A DNA stretch of 31,084 bases, from positions 1 through 31,084 of IMG/VR virus record IMGVR_UViG_3300010299_000039. The stretch is one strand, 5' to 3'. The notes below the pieces were generated by a model, which saw only the letters and a list, made by a program, of their open reading frames with translations, was not told the DNA's origin and made no database searches. Position numbers and translations under genes: made by a program. This document shows positions 17,001-24,800 of the stretch, piece after piece. The DNA comes from a virus. The stretch's first letter is position 1. Each line of letters starts with the position of its first letter.

Positions 17001-17242
17001 TTGGATTTGCATCAACAGACGTTGCTAGAGTTGTTGTTAGTGTTTCTGATTATAATGGATTTAGTGCTGCTGGATTGGCAATAAGCAGTTTCTACGGAAG
17101 ATTTAGTTGGGGCAAGATTATAATGAGTGAAAGAGTTGGAACCAGTACTTATTCTGCAATAACCACAAATGGTGTTGTTGGAATTCAAACTGGACCATAC
17201 GTGATAAGAGATAAATCATTAAAGTCTCAAGGCTATGCCTAA
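5075..17242 (+). CDS. 7: Giant baseplate wedge protein gp7 homologue (4055 aa) with YHYH domain
   Basis: This protein occupies the gp7 position between gp6 and gp8 but is about four times the length of T4 gp7 (1032 aa). Two segments resemble the C-terminal part of T4 gp7 as I remember it: residues about 12-55 plus 155-305, including DFYSRRGTEDSFKILFKALY near 193-212, and residues about 2445-2510, including NDYYQNFSYSIRSRIPFEDW from 2459. Between and after them lie many small Gly/Ser/Thr-rich, presumably beta modules: SGYT repeats, HGL-TG...YYV modules, DDE...RG modules, an SGA module, a tandem pair near 2750-2955, and paired FDG...FP.T modules near 3270 and 3550. A YHYH domain covers about residues 1235-1360. 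No transmembrane or signal sequence is seen. It is probably the vertex-spanning wedge protein, extended into an external fibre or armour. The frame is unbroken. The start has only a weak purine-rich ribosome site (AAGAAAAAG). Confidence 0.85.
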   Translation: MAKKRVQIKHLLENQLPSYVRDEFPLIAQFLRTYYTGLEFQGGPLDLIENIDSYIKLNSNANNIKETTLTFDADESQGYLDVSNTQGFPDNAGILQIDDEIIIYQAKIGTRFLGCTRGFVGITSFENPNNPEEAVFSSSDADSHSAGATVKNLSVLFLEEFLKKVKTQFLPGLQSQQLDDQLNQAQFIRQSKDFYSRRGTEDSFKILFKALYNDEIDIIRPQDYLITPSNASYQLTRDLIVESVEGDPYNLVNKTLFQDEFENITTAYAPVSYVERVVVGVLTDVYYKVSIDSSYNQSDGSSELLYGDFSIHAKTTVIDEVGVGQTYLDVDSTIGFPQSGTLSVTFLDGTVGVVTYSDKSSTQFLGITTSSITGTISDKTVIDQNTFAYGFDDETGENDGIKIKIRSVLNELQKPTSAYYQLPNSKIKIKSLGKVSSDTKANHWFFNTAQFYDVNSLTLEDSSNNTYKLTTKDDNILRIGDPLELTDRFTVKVSTDLFVVDVFDSKTCLIRGSGVGDPASIVKVSKRISKVDSNFYTNLTNYPANVQNTYVDGDKVLVATNSLPFFSDTKLNPKNQKITLSGTFSLGQETLQITSGIDHNYYTGDIVYYTPEKNTIVYTDATGNEITESTIISYLFDEGNYVVKRIDSNNIKLAKSASNLYAEKFVSIVPPGGADTVVVVGNTLEKSEFREKSIKPQKKYREISSPLDEVYDKKTRFDYNGILINGVEILNYKSKDFVHYGKLDSIEISSGGSGYDVINPPVLNISDPVGTGATGTFAVKGEFKEIRVLDSGFDYIEVPKVKITGGNGTGATADVNLVTIPHQVSFNPTGVSTDISGIGTVGFGSDASTIGFTTYHKFRNGERIVYKTFGERSILGLSTDAIYHVSVQSPYIVKLHKTLDDSILGINTVVLTSPGSGVHQLKSLNGKSIVGSVKLTNPGSGYENKERICSPTGISTALNTVTISNHGYKTGEIVKYSFDGTSISGLSTTSEYYVTSIDENTFKLSLVGVGTTSKDFYIKTNQYETFSTTGVGTHRFNYPPISVEVVGKVGIASTGSSNFKSILQPIVRGEITSVQLTESGVGYGSSEIINFKREPEVTARSGYGAQLEAIVSESGRIIDVIVNRGGQEYNSPPELIVSGIGSGANLVPKISNGSITGVEINKSGVGYGVSTTTIEVKESGSNARFISNVQRWTINNFGKNLQNINNDDVFISKAPSDDLELQCSYVYAPRSLRKIIYSIDQDGNPLYGQKDLKIVSGQETNNTTHSSIIGWSYDGYPIYGPYAYSTKSGGSITQMKSGYSLSLKTNRPPTNIFPEEFFVEDFEWNESTDESVLDEHNGRFCVTPDYPNGTYAYFATFDLSPASDGIFKNYKRPSFPYLIGDYFKSKPNELNYASNFNQDQYDLNSTNWRRNTYPYALTKTNSGYDYLQKSYDFVDQDSIIKTTEKGYVDSVGIVTGGSNYKVNDRIVFEKENNSEFFSASRVSKILGSSPTTISVARTEISNVEFYPANGNGQFLAIGTAIHGFKGNDLVTISGLSTTSSFVEGSYNVGINTNYLTVSKGINTDGATGIVTYISVSGNLTFPRIQENDILGIGTGSELEYVKVLNIDRFSSRLRVIRAQNGVVGVSHSLSTAIQEFPKRFTVNVGYKTTFNDKVNREYYFNPIESLGISAVSGVGIGTTISFSNPGAGISEIFVPAQSMYLPNHRLVTGDEVTYRINSGDPIGVSTVSAGSSFNLANNSTLFVTKLSEDLIGLSTVKVGLGTTGTYVGAASTTSGQGLLYFIGVGTGVYHSLVTNYDKIVKGTVDRNLVTVSTASTHGLLRNDTVFVEVGPSISTSVTVKYNGHNRKMVIDSLDFVSGGITTSANTITLNEHGLVTGQKVIHTSSSPATGLSNNEEYYVYVVDKNTIKVCDTKYETTKLYPNFVNIESQSSGSILPINPPLKFYRNSTVTFDVSDSSLSYIQNTTNYPAFSLRFYSDLEFKNEYFTNGTSNSFEVTKSGIVGTSGATITLSINSDSPNTLYYRLEAINLPGNPKENLDIVVDDEVESSNQIAIVNSLYNGTHTVAGITTNSFDYTLKEYPESNSYSYTTSTISYTTNSKNAYGPIAEIEFSDRTLGYSRLPGISTISTLSGTGAVLDPSSKTIGRVTKTKLNNIGFNYPSDFTLSPEAKLPQILELSTFYKFKSIGITSFGRGYTTAPSLVVLDGDTKEKINDIELQYIIGSSEVKIRKNTQSLSDSSPIILPVGNPNGIRVSNLEYDSFTETVKATMKESYSENFPISVGDRILVENSSVGVGSTTKGFNSDEYNYALFTVTATHPNLGGNIGVVTYSFANYLEDNEYLGTFNSVNSSAILVPEKYFPQFTYELESNSFQKGNLITSNGSEGTIFDWDENNQALTVESSDDFVVGNLVEELVTGSIARINKIYSTNSEYVLDYFSIFDNGWRYDSGFLNDLNQKIQDNDYYQNFSYSIRSRIPFEDWNDVVSSLLHTAGLKKFGDLQVESKLLPVDEESLTIKPTDATTVQVDYVSEYDLNCVPNYDLVSENYLKATQTIDFSDEITFNTRLITDYSESIGNRVLTIDDVSSTFNSNPGTFAYSNIYRQPLGDGVATKFIVYSKDRLYTGERQLALVTVLNDVANGRSVLNQYAFVDTVLDLGSFDYTIEGSEGVLQYYPNKFTLNNYNLTVLAYNLDRLGLNDETVGVGSTTIGVSTNTSFPGALVSVATTNVVISGVTTTEVMTIAGIGTSTSGVRSAKILVSVEADDQEEYDEISIIHDGSDVRVSEYGQLTTHSLDEFSSSGLGTYGFTMSNSDVVFKYTPEAGFTTTRVNVISVGLSSEGYQGSGTYDFKHSRLIAQTVGIGSTNAPVAVGVGSYGDDYDGAYGIIQVSDLTNNIHQFSEFVMVDSDSTVYLSEFGTFDTIGSIAGLGTLGAQRTSNRSELVFTPNSDIEVHVKTFINALGIEDNASGLFEKDFGNASIKDSFATYTGTLALIKRDFPLTHENYQIFERNFDGSDSTIVNLTDNTISIQNHFFVSGQELTYSTRLGLGTDYIGIASTTFAGIGSTDRLPAGVFCIKVDSNKIRLATSAENALKKNPVSIGFTSVGIGNSHTFTAKDANQKVLVSIDNAIQSPIAGTSVTTSLARAATVADDIIYLVGITSFFGGEYIQMGDEVVKILSVGVGSTNAIKVSRAWLGTTLAGHSTGAQVTKIRGNYNIIGNTINFIEAPYGNTPIGSITDPPSFRDWIGITSSSSFNGRVFLRNGIVGTSSETYTKNYLYDDITELFDGQTKQFPLTANDQDVVGITTNFPLVLINGILQGPGANYNYTLSEVAGITSITFTGTASSVSYDVNNANVPTGGVIVSVASSAGFGLQPLVAAGGTAIVSASGTIQSISIGNSGSGYRSGIQTTVNVGVGTSSTGRPNIEFIGTAAISGGHIVSVAITNPGAGYTSSNPPYVVFDSPLSYTNLPLHYSASSPGVGGTQAKVDVVVGQGSSVIEFSISNTGYGYGVGQVLTIGVGGTVGIPTDPTKTFEEFKITIDRVDADVFTAWSVGQIDVLDDFSVLFDGGRTTFPITQNGNALSIVAKPGSNISIQDTLLIFINDILQVPGDAYTFSGGSSISFVEAPKAGDSLKFLFYKGTGGVDVLDIDVVETIKVGDDLTIESSVNSLDQDTRTVSEIVSAGTVNTNVYYGPGLSGDTTLLRPVKWCRQTEDRLINGKVVDKSRILYEPNIFPTAYLTKSVGIGSTEIYVDNLRPFFNQLNENVVSVEFQKDILIYDYSNERVSAAATAVVSVAGTISSVVISSGGIGYTAAPQVTIANPVGVGTSQRATATASVSAAATVSSISVSSPGTGYTSSNPPLVLIGPPPSMSKESNTIVSYSGDFGVITGIGSTSVGVASTGIVFDLVIEATSPLRNNTSITPQTTISGLSTGDYFIVYNSNVGNGVTSLDENQNVIGIGTTCLDNIYRVASVSTANTSAIGFASTDVARVVVSVSDYNGFSAAGLAISSFYGRFSWGKIIMSERVGTSTYSAITTNGVVGIQTGPYVIRDKSLKSQGYA
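5276..5535 (+). repeat. DDE...RG...H-GA-V module in gp7 (one of about six in the window)
   Basis: Residues about 68-154 of the gp7 homologue read as a compact module: short strands (GYLDVSNTQGF), an IDDEIIIYQ strand, then LGCTRGF and a final HSAGATV. It interrupts the conserved gp7 N-terminal helical region. Related modules are visible within this gene at about 6014-6240, 9826-9990 and 14470-14705, in the DUF4815 protein at about 25206-25430, and in gp15 at about 30283-30492. Confidence 0.6.
6848..8180 (+). repeat. Cluster of HGL-TG...YYV modules in gp7
   Basis: Three copies of a 55-75-residue module are visible at about 6848-7060, 7618-7845 and 7955-8180. Each has a leading strand ending in H-x-(Y/F), a (T/N)GE.V.Y turn, a 'GLST' loop, then Y.V..ID.N..KL. 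The clearest copy (7955) contains ISNHGYKTGEIVKYSF and EYYVTSIDENTFKL. Further copies occur at about 9630-9760, 10165-10400, 10660-10815 and 14135-14395. The copies are diverged at both DNA and protein level, so the duplications are old. Confidence 0.6.
7300..7535 (+). repeat. SGYT-type glycine-rich repeats, first group in gp7
   Basis: Two repeats follow the pattern 'I.V...G.GY...P.V.I..P.G.GA.A..': SSGGSGYDVINPPVLNI, then DSGFDYIEVPKVKITGGNG. Further groups in the same gene lie at about 7867-7935, 8284-8625, 11620-11690, 15207-15600 and 16420-16660. The same repeat also appears in gp8, the DUF4815 protein and gp14. The regular strand-turn spacing suggests small beta hairpins or a short solenoid. 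Confidence 0.6.
8768..9170 (+). other. YHYH-type domain inside gp7
   Basis: Residues about 1235-1365 of the gp7 homologue contain HSSIIGWSYDGYPIYGPYAY (1265-1284), followed after about 50 residues by LDEHNGRFCVTPDYPNGTYA (from about 1333). This pairing is the signature of the YHYH domain family, known from bacterial and phage proteins of unsettled function. Here the name-giving YHYH is read as YAYF, so one histidine is missing. The conserved His and Asp residues hint at metal or ligand binding, but that is inference. Confidence 0.7.
13319..13948 (+). repeat. Tandem domain duplication in gp7
   Basis: Two roughly 80-residue domains in tandem share a layout: an I.VS strand, a Q..E segment, D....(V/Y).(L/V)SE.G, then GLGT.G, a short S...V..F.P element and a V..... 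strand. The first runs from about 13319 to 13565 (contains DVRVSEYGQLTTHSLDEF) and the second from about 13706 to 13948 (contains TVYLSEFGTFDTIGSIAG). They are clearly paralogous at protein level but diverged in DNA, so the duplication is old. Confidence 0.6.
14888..15970 (+). repeat. Paired FDG...FP.T...INGILQ modules in gp7 C-terminal region
   Basis: One module at about 14897-15120 contains ELFDGQTKQFPLTANDQDV and LVLINGILQGPGANY. The second at about 15737-15975 contains VLFDGGRTTFPITQNGN and LLIFINDILQVPGDAY with a following ISFVEAPKAGDSL. They are separated by three SGYT-type repeats. The module resembles a domain often seen in marine phage fibre and baseplate proteins, where it is presumed to be a beta-sandwich. 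Confidence 0.6.
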
Positions 17243-17252
17243 TAAATAAATA
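17241..17252 (+). promoter_or_regulatory. Late promoter candidate upstream of gp8 (AATAAATA, doubled)
   Basis: AATAAATA occurs at 17241-17248 and again, overlapping, at 17245-17252, in the 24-bp gap after the gp7 stop. The first box overlaps that stop codon. It fits the NATAAATA late motif, but the tract is simple AT repeat, so chance is possible. No Shine-Dalgarno precedes gp8. Confidence 0.45.
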
Positions 17253-17266
17253 AAAAATCACAAAAA

Positions 17267-18817
17267 ATGTCTGCTATTATAACTGACCAGATTAGAATAT
17301 TAAATGCGAAGAATTTTGTGGCTGGATTTAACACCACTGCAAATTCTTACTACAGTTTTGTTGGTCTGCCAAATCCTACAGCAATTGACAGTGATTGGGA
17401 TAATGCTCCACCAGCACCCACAGATAATTTTGATAGCGAGAATAAAACATGGGAAACCATAATCGCTCTTAAAAAAATTACTTCTAGTGATGCCAAACAA
17501 GTAGTAAGAAAAAATGTTTGGAGTTCTGGTACTACCTATGATTATTACAGACATGATTATAGTATTACCAACACACCCAAAAATGCCAGTGGAACCTCTT
17601 TATACTCAGCAAATTATTTTGTAATTAATAGTGACTATCGAGTTTACATATGTCTTCAAAATGGAACTAACCCAGAAAATGTTAATGGTCAACCATCATT
17701 AGATGAACCAACATTTACTGATTTAGAACCAAGATCAGCAGGTACAAGTGGAGATGGATACATTTGGAAATACTTGTACACGATCAAACCATCAGATATT
17801 GTTAAGTTTGATACTACAGAATATTTGCCCGTGCCATCTGACTGGGCAACTAGTACAGAAAATGCTTCTGTTAGGGATAATGCTGTTGATGGCAGCATTA
17901 AAGTGGTTGTTATAAAAAATAGAGGTGTTGGCGTAGGAACTGCAAACAGAACTTACACAAAAGTTCCCATTAAAGGTGATGGTTCTGGTGCTGAGTGTAC
18001 AGTAACAATTAATAATGATGCAAAGGTCGGCAGTGTTGTAATTTCAAATCAAGGTTCTGGTTATACTTTTGGAAATGTCGATTTAATTGCTGGAGGAATT
18101 CCTTCACCAACAACATATCCAACTCTTGACGTCATTATTTCACCAAAAGGTGGCCATGGAGCAGATATTTACAGAGAATTGGGTGCTACAAACGTATTAC
18201 TCTATTCTAGGATAGAAAATGATACTGAAAACCCAGATTTTATAACTGGAAATGAAATTGCAAGAATTGGTGTTGTTGAAAATCCTCTTGCATATGGAAG
18301 TTCACAAATTTTATCTTTAGATAAAGCAAGTGGTGTTTATGCTTTGAAATTAACGGGAGCTGGATACAGTTCTGCTACATTTACATCAGACTCTGTTATT
18401 CAGCAAGTTATTGGAACTGGTCAAACTGCAATGGGAAAAGTTGTTAGTTATGATCAAACTACAGGTGTTTTGAAATATTGGCAAGAGAGAACTTTTGCTG
18501 GATTCTCAACAGTTGGAACAGCACAAACAAACCCAACATTTGGGTACACTTTAAACAGATTTACGGCTTCTCCAACTACTGGTGGAAGTTTCACAATCAC
18601 GGGTGGAAGTGTCAATTTGGGTATCGACACATCATTTACGGGTCTCTCAACCTCCATAAATAATAGGACATATTATCTTGGTCAAACGTTTACTAGCGGT
18701 GTATCGACTCCAGAAGTTCAACCATTCTCTGGCAACATTATCTACACTGATAATAGACCATCAATAACCAGATCTTCAAATCAAAAAGAAGACATTAAAA
18801 TTATATTGCAGTTCTAA
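17267..18817 (+). CDS. 8: Baseplate wedge protein gp8
   Basis: This is the gp8 wedge subunit, which sits as a dimer on the gp7/gp10 side of the T4 wedge. The recognisable elements are the central GDGYIWKYLYTIKPSD and the following TTEYLPVPSDW (about residues 163-190), a later IARIGVVENPLA, and the C-terminal IIYTDNRPSITR...KEDIKIILQF, all of which have counterparts in T4 gp8. At 516 residues it is about 180 longer than T4 gp8 (334). The extra length includes an SGYT-type repeat near residue 263 (SNQGSGYTFGNVDLIAGG) and an SGA-type module at about 373-420, the same modules that fill gp7. Its position directly after gp7 supports the call. Confidence 0.88.
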   Translation: MSAIITDQIRILNAKNFVAGFNTTANSYYSFVGLPNPTAIDSDWDNAPPAPTDNFDSENKTWETIIALKKITSSDAKQVVRKNVWSSGTTYDYYRHDYSITNTPKNASGTSLYSANYFVINSDYRVYICLQNGTNPENVNGQPSLDEPTFTDLEPRSAGTSGDGYIWKYLYTIKPSDIVKFDTTEYLPVPSDWATSTENASVRDNAVDGSIKVVVIKNRGVGVGTANRTYTKVPIKGDGSGAECTVTINNDAKVGSVVISNQGSGYTFGNVDLIAGGIPSPTTYPTLDVIISPKGGHGADIYRELGATNVLLYSRIENDTENPDFITGNEIARIGVVENPLAYGSSQILSLDKASGVYALKLTGAGYSSATFTSDSVIQQVIGTGQTAMGKVVSYDQTTGVLKYWQERTFAGFSTVGTAQTNPTFGYTLNRFTASPTTGGSFTITGGSVNLGIDTSFTGLSTSINNRTYYLGQTFTSGVSTPEVQPFSGNIIYTDNRPSITRSSNQKEDIKIILQF

Positions 18818-18823
18818 AAAACT

Positions 18824-21800
18824 ATGGCTCAACAAACCAACCTCAATGTCTCACCATATTTTGATGATTTTGATCCGAATAACAACTACCATAAAGTCCT
18901 CTTTAAACCTGGATATCCAGTTCAAGCAAGGGAACTAACTGGACTGCAATCTATTCTTCAGAATCAAATTGAAAGGTTTGGTCAACACTTCTTTAAAGAA
19001 GGTGCTAAGGTTATTCCTGGTAACACTGCATATACAAGGATATACAACGCAATAGAACTTAATAACACTCATTTGGGTGTTCCTGTAGATTACTACATTG
19101 ATCAACTTTTAAAAAGAAAAATTATCGGATTAACTTCAGGTGTAACTGCAATTATTGACAAAGTTTTAAAATCTGAAGATTCTGATAGGGGTAATTTAAC
19201 ACTTTATATTTCATACACATCATCTGGTGTACAGGATTCGGAGATCACCACATTTTTAGATGGAGAACTCTTATCTGCAGATATTGACATTGTATCTGGT
19301 CCATTAAATAATCCATTTATACCAACTGGAGAATCATTTGCGTCTGCAATTGCAGTAAATGCATCTTCGGTTGGATCGGCATTTTCAATATCAAACGGAG
19401 TATATTTTATTCGTGGAAATTTTGTAAATGTTTCTGATGAAACTATTATTTTATCACAATATAGTAATACTCCAACTGGTAGAATCGGTCTTAGAGTTTC
19501 CGAAGAAGTAGTAAATTCGGATCAGGACGAATCTTTAACAGACAATTCTAAAGGATATAACAACTACGCTGCTCCAGGAGCAGATCGTTTAAAAATTAGT
19601 TGTTCTCTTACAATTAAAGCAATTGATGACTTTAATGACTCAAATTTTGTTGAACTCGCCACTGTTAGAAATGGAGTTTTAGAGTCTCAGAAGAAAAACA
19701 CCCAGTACAACATAATTGCGGATGAATTAGCACGTAGAACATATGCTGAATCTGGCGATTATACAGTAATGCCATTTGATGTCTCTGTTAGAGAATCATT
19801 GAATGATGGTATTGGCAACAATGGAATATATGAAGAGGGTCAGTTTACCTCTGGTGGATCTTTAGCAAGTGATGATCTTGCATTATATGAGATTTCTCCA
19901 GGCAAAGCATTTGTAAAAGGATATGAAGTAGAAACAATCAATACTACATATCTCGATATTCAAAAACCAAGAACAACAAAAACTTTAGAAAATCAGGGAA
20001 TCATATACAATACTGGTTCCACTGTAAAGGTAAATAACGTTTTTGGTGCACCAACAACAGGAATAGGAAATACTTATATTGTAAGTTTAAGAGATCAAAG
20101 AGTAGGATCTAGTTCACTTAGTGCTCCTGGAAAGGAAATTGGTCTTGCAAGAGTATATGATTTTGCATTGGAAAGTGGGTCATATAGTGCGACAAATGCA
20201 GATACAAATCAATGGGATCTTCAGTTATATGATGTACAGACATTTTCTCATATTACACTGAATGAACCAGTAACACTATCAATTCCAACACACATTAAAG
20301 GAAAATATAGTGGAGCAACTGCTTTCCTTAGACATGCAGTTTCTGCGGGAACTTCAATAACTGTTTATGAAAAGAGTGGTGAATTTGTAAATAACGAACC
20401 ATTTATCTTCAATGGTATTGAAAATACAAGAGTTGCCATTGCAATAACTTCTTCTGGTATTACTGATGTGAAGTCTGTTTATGGCGGACCTTCTTTGGGT
20501 AATGTTGGTTCTGCATCAACGTTTACTGCAGACACAATTTTAGATACTTTAGTAAACATTGGAATTGCAACAGTAACACCGAATAGTTCAGGTGTAAGTA
20601 CAATTACAGCGTCTGCAGGATCTGCATTCTTATCTAAAGTAAAAGTAAACAGCGTTTTACAATATTCCGACAGTTCTGTTACTTTCACTGATCCTGTAGC
20701 AGTAAGAGTAACTAGTATTGGTTCAACATCGGTAACAGTTGTTGGAGTTCAAACTGTTACTGGAGTTGTAGATGGTGCTCTACCAACATCTACAAACTTG
20801 TCAGTAACTGACTTAAAAATTGTTGGAACTAAATTATCGGACTCAACAGGAGACCTTGATTCTGGGGCATTATACACCAGAATGCCAAAACAATTGATAT
20901 CAAATGTTGATTTAACCAACGCTCAATTGTCAATAAGAAAAACATTTACTGTTAATATATCGGGTAACCAACTTTCAAGTCCAGTCAGTGCTGGAGATAA
21001 TGAGACATTCTTAGCATTTGATGAAGAAAGATATTCTTTAATTAGATCCGATGGATCAACTGAGGAACTTTCTTCAGATAGATTTAGTTTCTCCGATGGA
21101 TCTACGGTTTTACAAATAAACAATTTGGGAAGTGATGATACTGGGGCAACTCTTTATGCATCTTTGAGAAAAACAAAACTAAAGGCAAAGGTTAAGAGAA
21201 AGAACAGAGTAAACACCCTCATTGTTAATAAGAGTAAACTTGAAGGATCTGGCATAGGATCAACAACACTCAACAATGGACTCACATATGGAACTTATGC
21301 ATATGGAACTAGAGTTGAAGATGAAAGAATATCTTTAAACAAAGCAGATGCAATTAGAGTTCTTGGAGTTTATGAGTCAACATCAACTTCAGCACCATCT
21401 GCTCCAAAAGTAACTTTAGCATCCTTATCTGGTGCAACCGGTAAAACTACGGACTTGATTATTGGAGAATTTGCGGTTGGTCAAACTTCTGGTGCAAGAG
21501 TAGTGTATGCTGAGAGACTTTCTGATAGTCAAATCACATACATTCCAAGAAATGACATTAATTTTGTTGAAGGAGAAACCGTTGTTTTCTCAGAATCAAA
21601 TGTAAGAGGAGTAGTTTCTACTTTAGAAACACCAAGTAAAGCAATAACTGGAAACTTTAAATTTAATAATGGACAAAAATCTTCAATATATGGTCACAGT
21701 TATATTACAAGAAGAAGTGATGCACAAGAACCAACAAGACAACTAAAAATTTATTTCTCAAATGCTTATTATGAATCAACAGATGATGGTGATATTACAA

Positions 21801-24800
21801 CCAAAAACTCATACAATACTTTAGATTATGAGTTTGACGTTCAACACGTAAATGGTGAGAGAAATACAGATCTTATTGACATTAGACCTAGAGTTTCTGA
21901 TTACACAATTTCCGAAGGATCAAGATCTCCATTAGAATTCTTGGGAAGATCTTTTGATGGTAGTGGAAATTCTGCTGCGAATATTTTGGTATCGGATGAG
22001 TCAATAAATGTTGATTTCTCATTCTATCTTGGAAGAGTTGATAGAATTTTCTTAACAAAAGATGGAAGATTCCAAGTTCAACAAGGAACTCCTTCAGAAA
22101 ACTTTGAAAAACCAGTTCCCATTGATGATGCTTTAGAGATTGGAAGTGTAAAATTACCCGCATATTTGTTTGATACAAGGAATGCATCTATATCATTCTT
22201 AGATCATAAGAGATATCGCATGTCCGATATCAAACAACTTGAAGATAGAATTAAAAATTTAGAATACTATACAACCCTCTCTTTACTTGAAACAAATACA
22301 GAAAGTTTGTTTGTTGCAGATTCTGAGGGTCTGAATAGATTTAAGTCTGGTTTCTTCGTTGATGATTTCACTAATTTGCTTCCACAAGAAACCGATTTAG
22401 CAATCAAAAACTCTATTGACATCCAAAATAGAGAATTACGTGCTAGACACTTCACAAATTCTATTGATCTTGTTACGGGTCCTGTAGAAGGAGTAACGAC
22501 CACAACTGATCTTGCGTTTACAACACCAGAGGGTACAAATGTAAGACGTTCTAGTGATGTTGTTACACTAGACTATACTGAAGTTGAGTGGTTAAAACAA
22601 AGTTTTGCCACTAGAACTGAAAGCATTACGCCTTTCTTGGTAAGTTTCTGGCAAGCATCTGTCGATTTAACTCCATCATCGGATACTTGGGTTGATACTG
22701 CTAGAATTGAGGCAAAAATTATTGAGACTGAGGGTAATTATGCCCAAGAAATGGCAAACGCCACAAGACAATTTGGAGAACCAGATCCTCAAAACGGATT
22801 CTTCCCCATAATGTGGAATTCCTGGGAAACAACTTGGACTGGAAGAGAATCTACAACTAGATCTCTTGGAACAAGATCTGTAACTAGACCTGGTGGTGGA
22901 GGACAAACAGTAGTTTCTGGTGGTACAAGACACCAACAAGGACCTGGTGGAAGAAATTTAGTAAGATCTTGGACAGAATCTCGCACAACTAGTATTTTAG
23001 AAGATTTTGTAACTGATAACTTTAGAACTGGTACTGACAACAGAACTGGATCGAGAACAATCATTACGGAAAGATTTGATAGAACTTCTGTTGGTGACAG
23101 AGTTGTAAGCAGAGATGTTATTAACATCATGCGTTCAAGGAACATTCAGTTTGTTGCCAAGAAAGTAAAACCATTAACTAGAGTTTATTCATTCTTTGAT
23201 GGTAAAGATGTAACAAGATATTGTGTTCCAAAACTTTTAGAAATTGCAATGGTTTCTGGTACTTTCCAAGTAGGAGAAACTGTAGTTGGAAAAATGAGAG
23301 CAACTGGACTCTCTAGTCAAAATGGTGAAGTAGCATCTCCAGAGATTAAATTTAGAGTTGCACAAGCAAATCACAAAGAGGGCCCTTTTAACGCCCCAAC
23401 CAGTACATTTGTAAACAACCCATATCTGTCTCAGGTATCACCTACGAATACCGAAACATTCTTAGGTACTCCTGGTCAAGTTCAAGTACCTGGTCAAGGT
23501 AATGTGTTGCCAGAAACATATTCATCAACTTCAACTATTTTGAATGTTGATACATATGCACTATCGTTGCAAGCACAAGGTGATTATTATGGTTATGTTG
23601 CTAGAGACATGATTCTTGTTGGACAAACCAGTGGTGCTCAAGCCACAATTTCAAATCTAAGACTTGTTTCAGATCTTGGTTCAACTCTTATCGGTAGTTT
23701 TTATATTCCAAACCCCAATTTTGGTAGCAATCCAAAATTTGAAACAGGAACTAAAACTTTCACTCTGATTGATGAACCAGATAATGATCAGAATGCAGCA
23801 TCTACAATTGGAGAAAAACAATACTCTGCATCAGGAACACTTGAAACGGTACAGGAGAACATTATCTCGGTCAGAAATGCTGAGATTCAGGTTAGACAAG
23901 AGTCTGAAAGTAGAGCAGCGAGAGAATTAATTAATTCCAGCAGATCTACTAATGTAATATCTTCAGTTACTGCTAATACAACAGTTGTTGAGTGGTATGA
24001 TCCTCTTGCACAATCCTTCCAAGTCTTAGACGAAACTGGAGTCTTCCTCACCAGTTGTGATGTCTTCTTCCAAACGAAGGATGACATGGACATTCCAATG
24101 ACATTCCAAATTCGCACTATGCAAAATGGAGTGCCAACTCAGAAGATCTTACCTTTCTCAGAAATTGTTTTAGATCCAGATCAAATTAACACTTCTGTTG
24201 ATGGAACTGTTCCAACAACATTTACCTTTAAGGCACCAGTTTACCTTGAAGGTGGTGGAGAATATGCAATCTGTTTAGCATCTTGGTCAACCAAGTATAG
24301 AGTGTTTATCTCTAGAGTTGGAGAATCTGATCTTGTTACAGATGAATTTATCTCAAATCAACCATACTTGGGATCTCTGTTTAAATCACAAAACGCATCA
24401 ACATGGGATGCAAGTCAATGGGAAGATTTGAAATTTACTCTACGTAGAGCAGAATTTGCGACCAATGGATCTTTTGAAATTTACAATCCAATTCTGGGAG
24501 AGGGTAACGGACAAATTCCAGTTCTAAAACCAAATCCAGTTAATCTTAAATCTAAGAAAATTAGAGTTGGAATTGGATCAACGTTACAGGACACATTAGT
24601 AATTGGAAATACTTTCTCACAAGAAGGATCAAATGCAACAGGAAATTATGTAGGAAATGCTGGTGTTGCTACTGGCAACATGACTATTATTAATGCGGGT
24701 ATTGGATACACTCCATCTTCTGGTAATTTGACTTATACTGGCGTTACTTTAACAAATATTACAGGAACTGGTCAGAATCTAACAGCGGATATTACCATTT

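Noticed and set aside
22789-23145. 118-aa minus-strand frame opposite the Arg-rich stretch
   Set aside because: It overlaps another antisense frame and is explained by the low-complexity + strand coding sequence.
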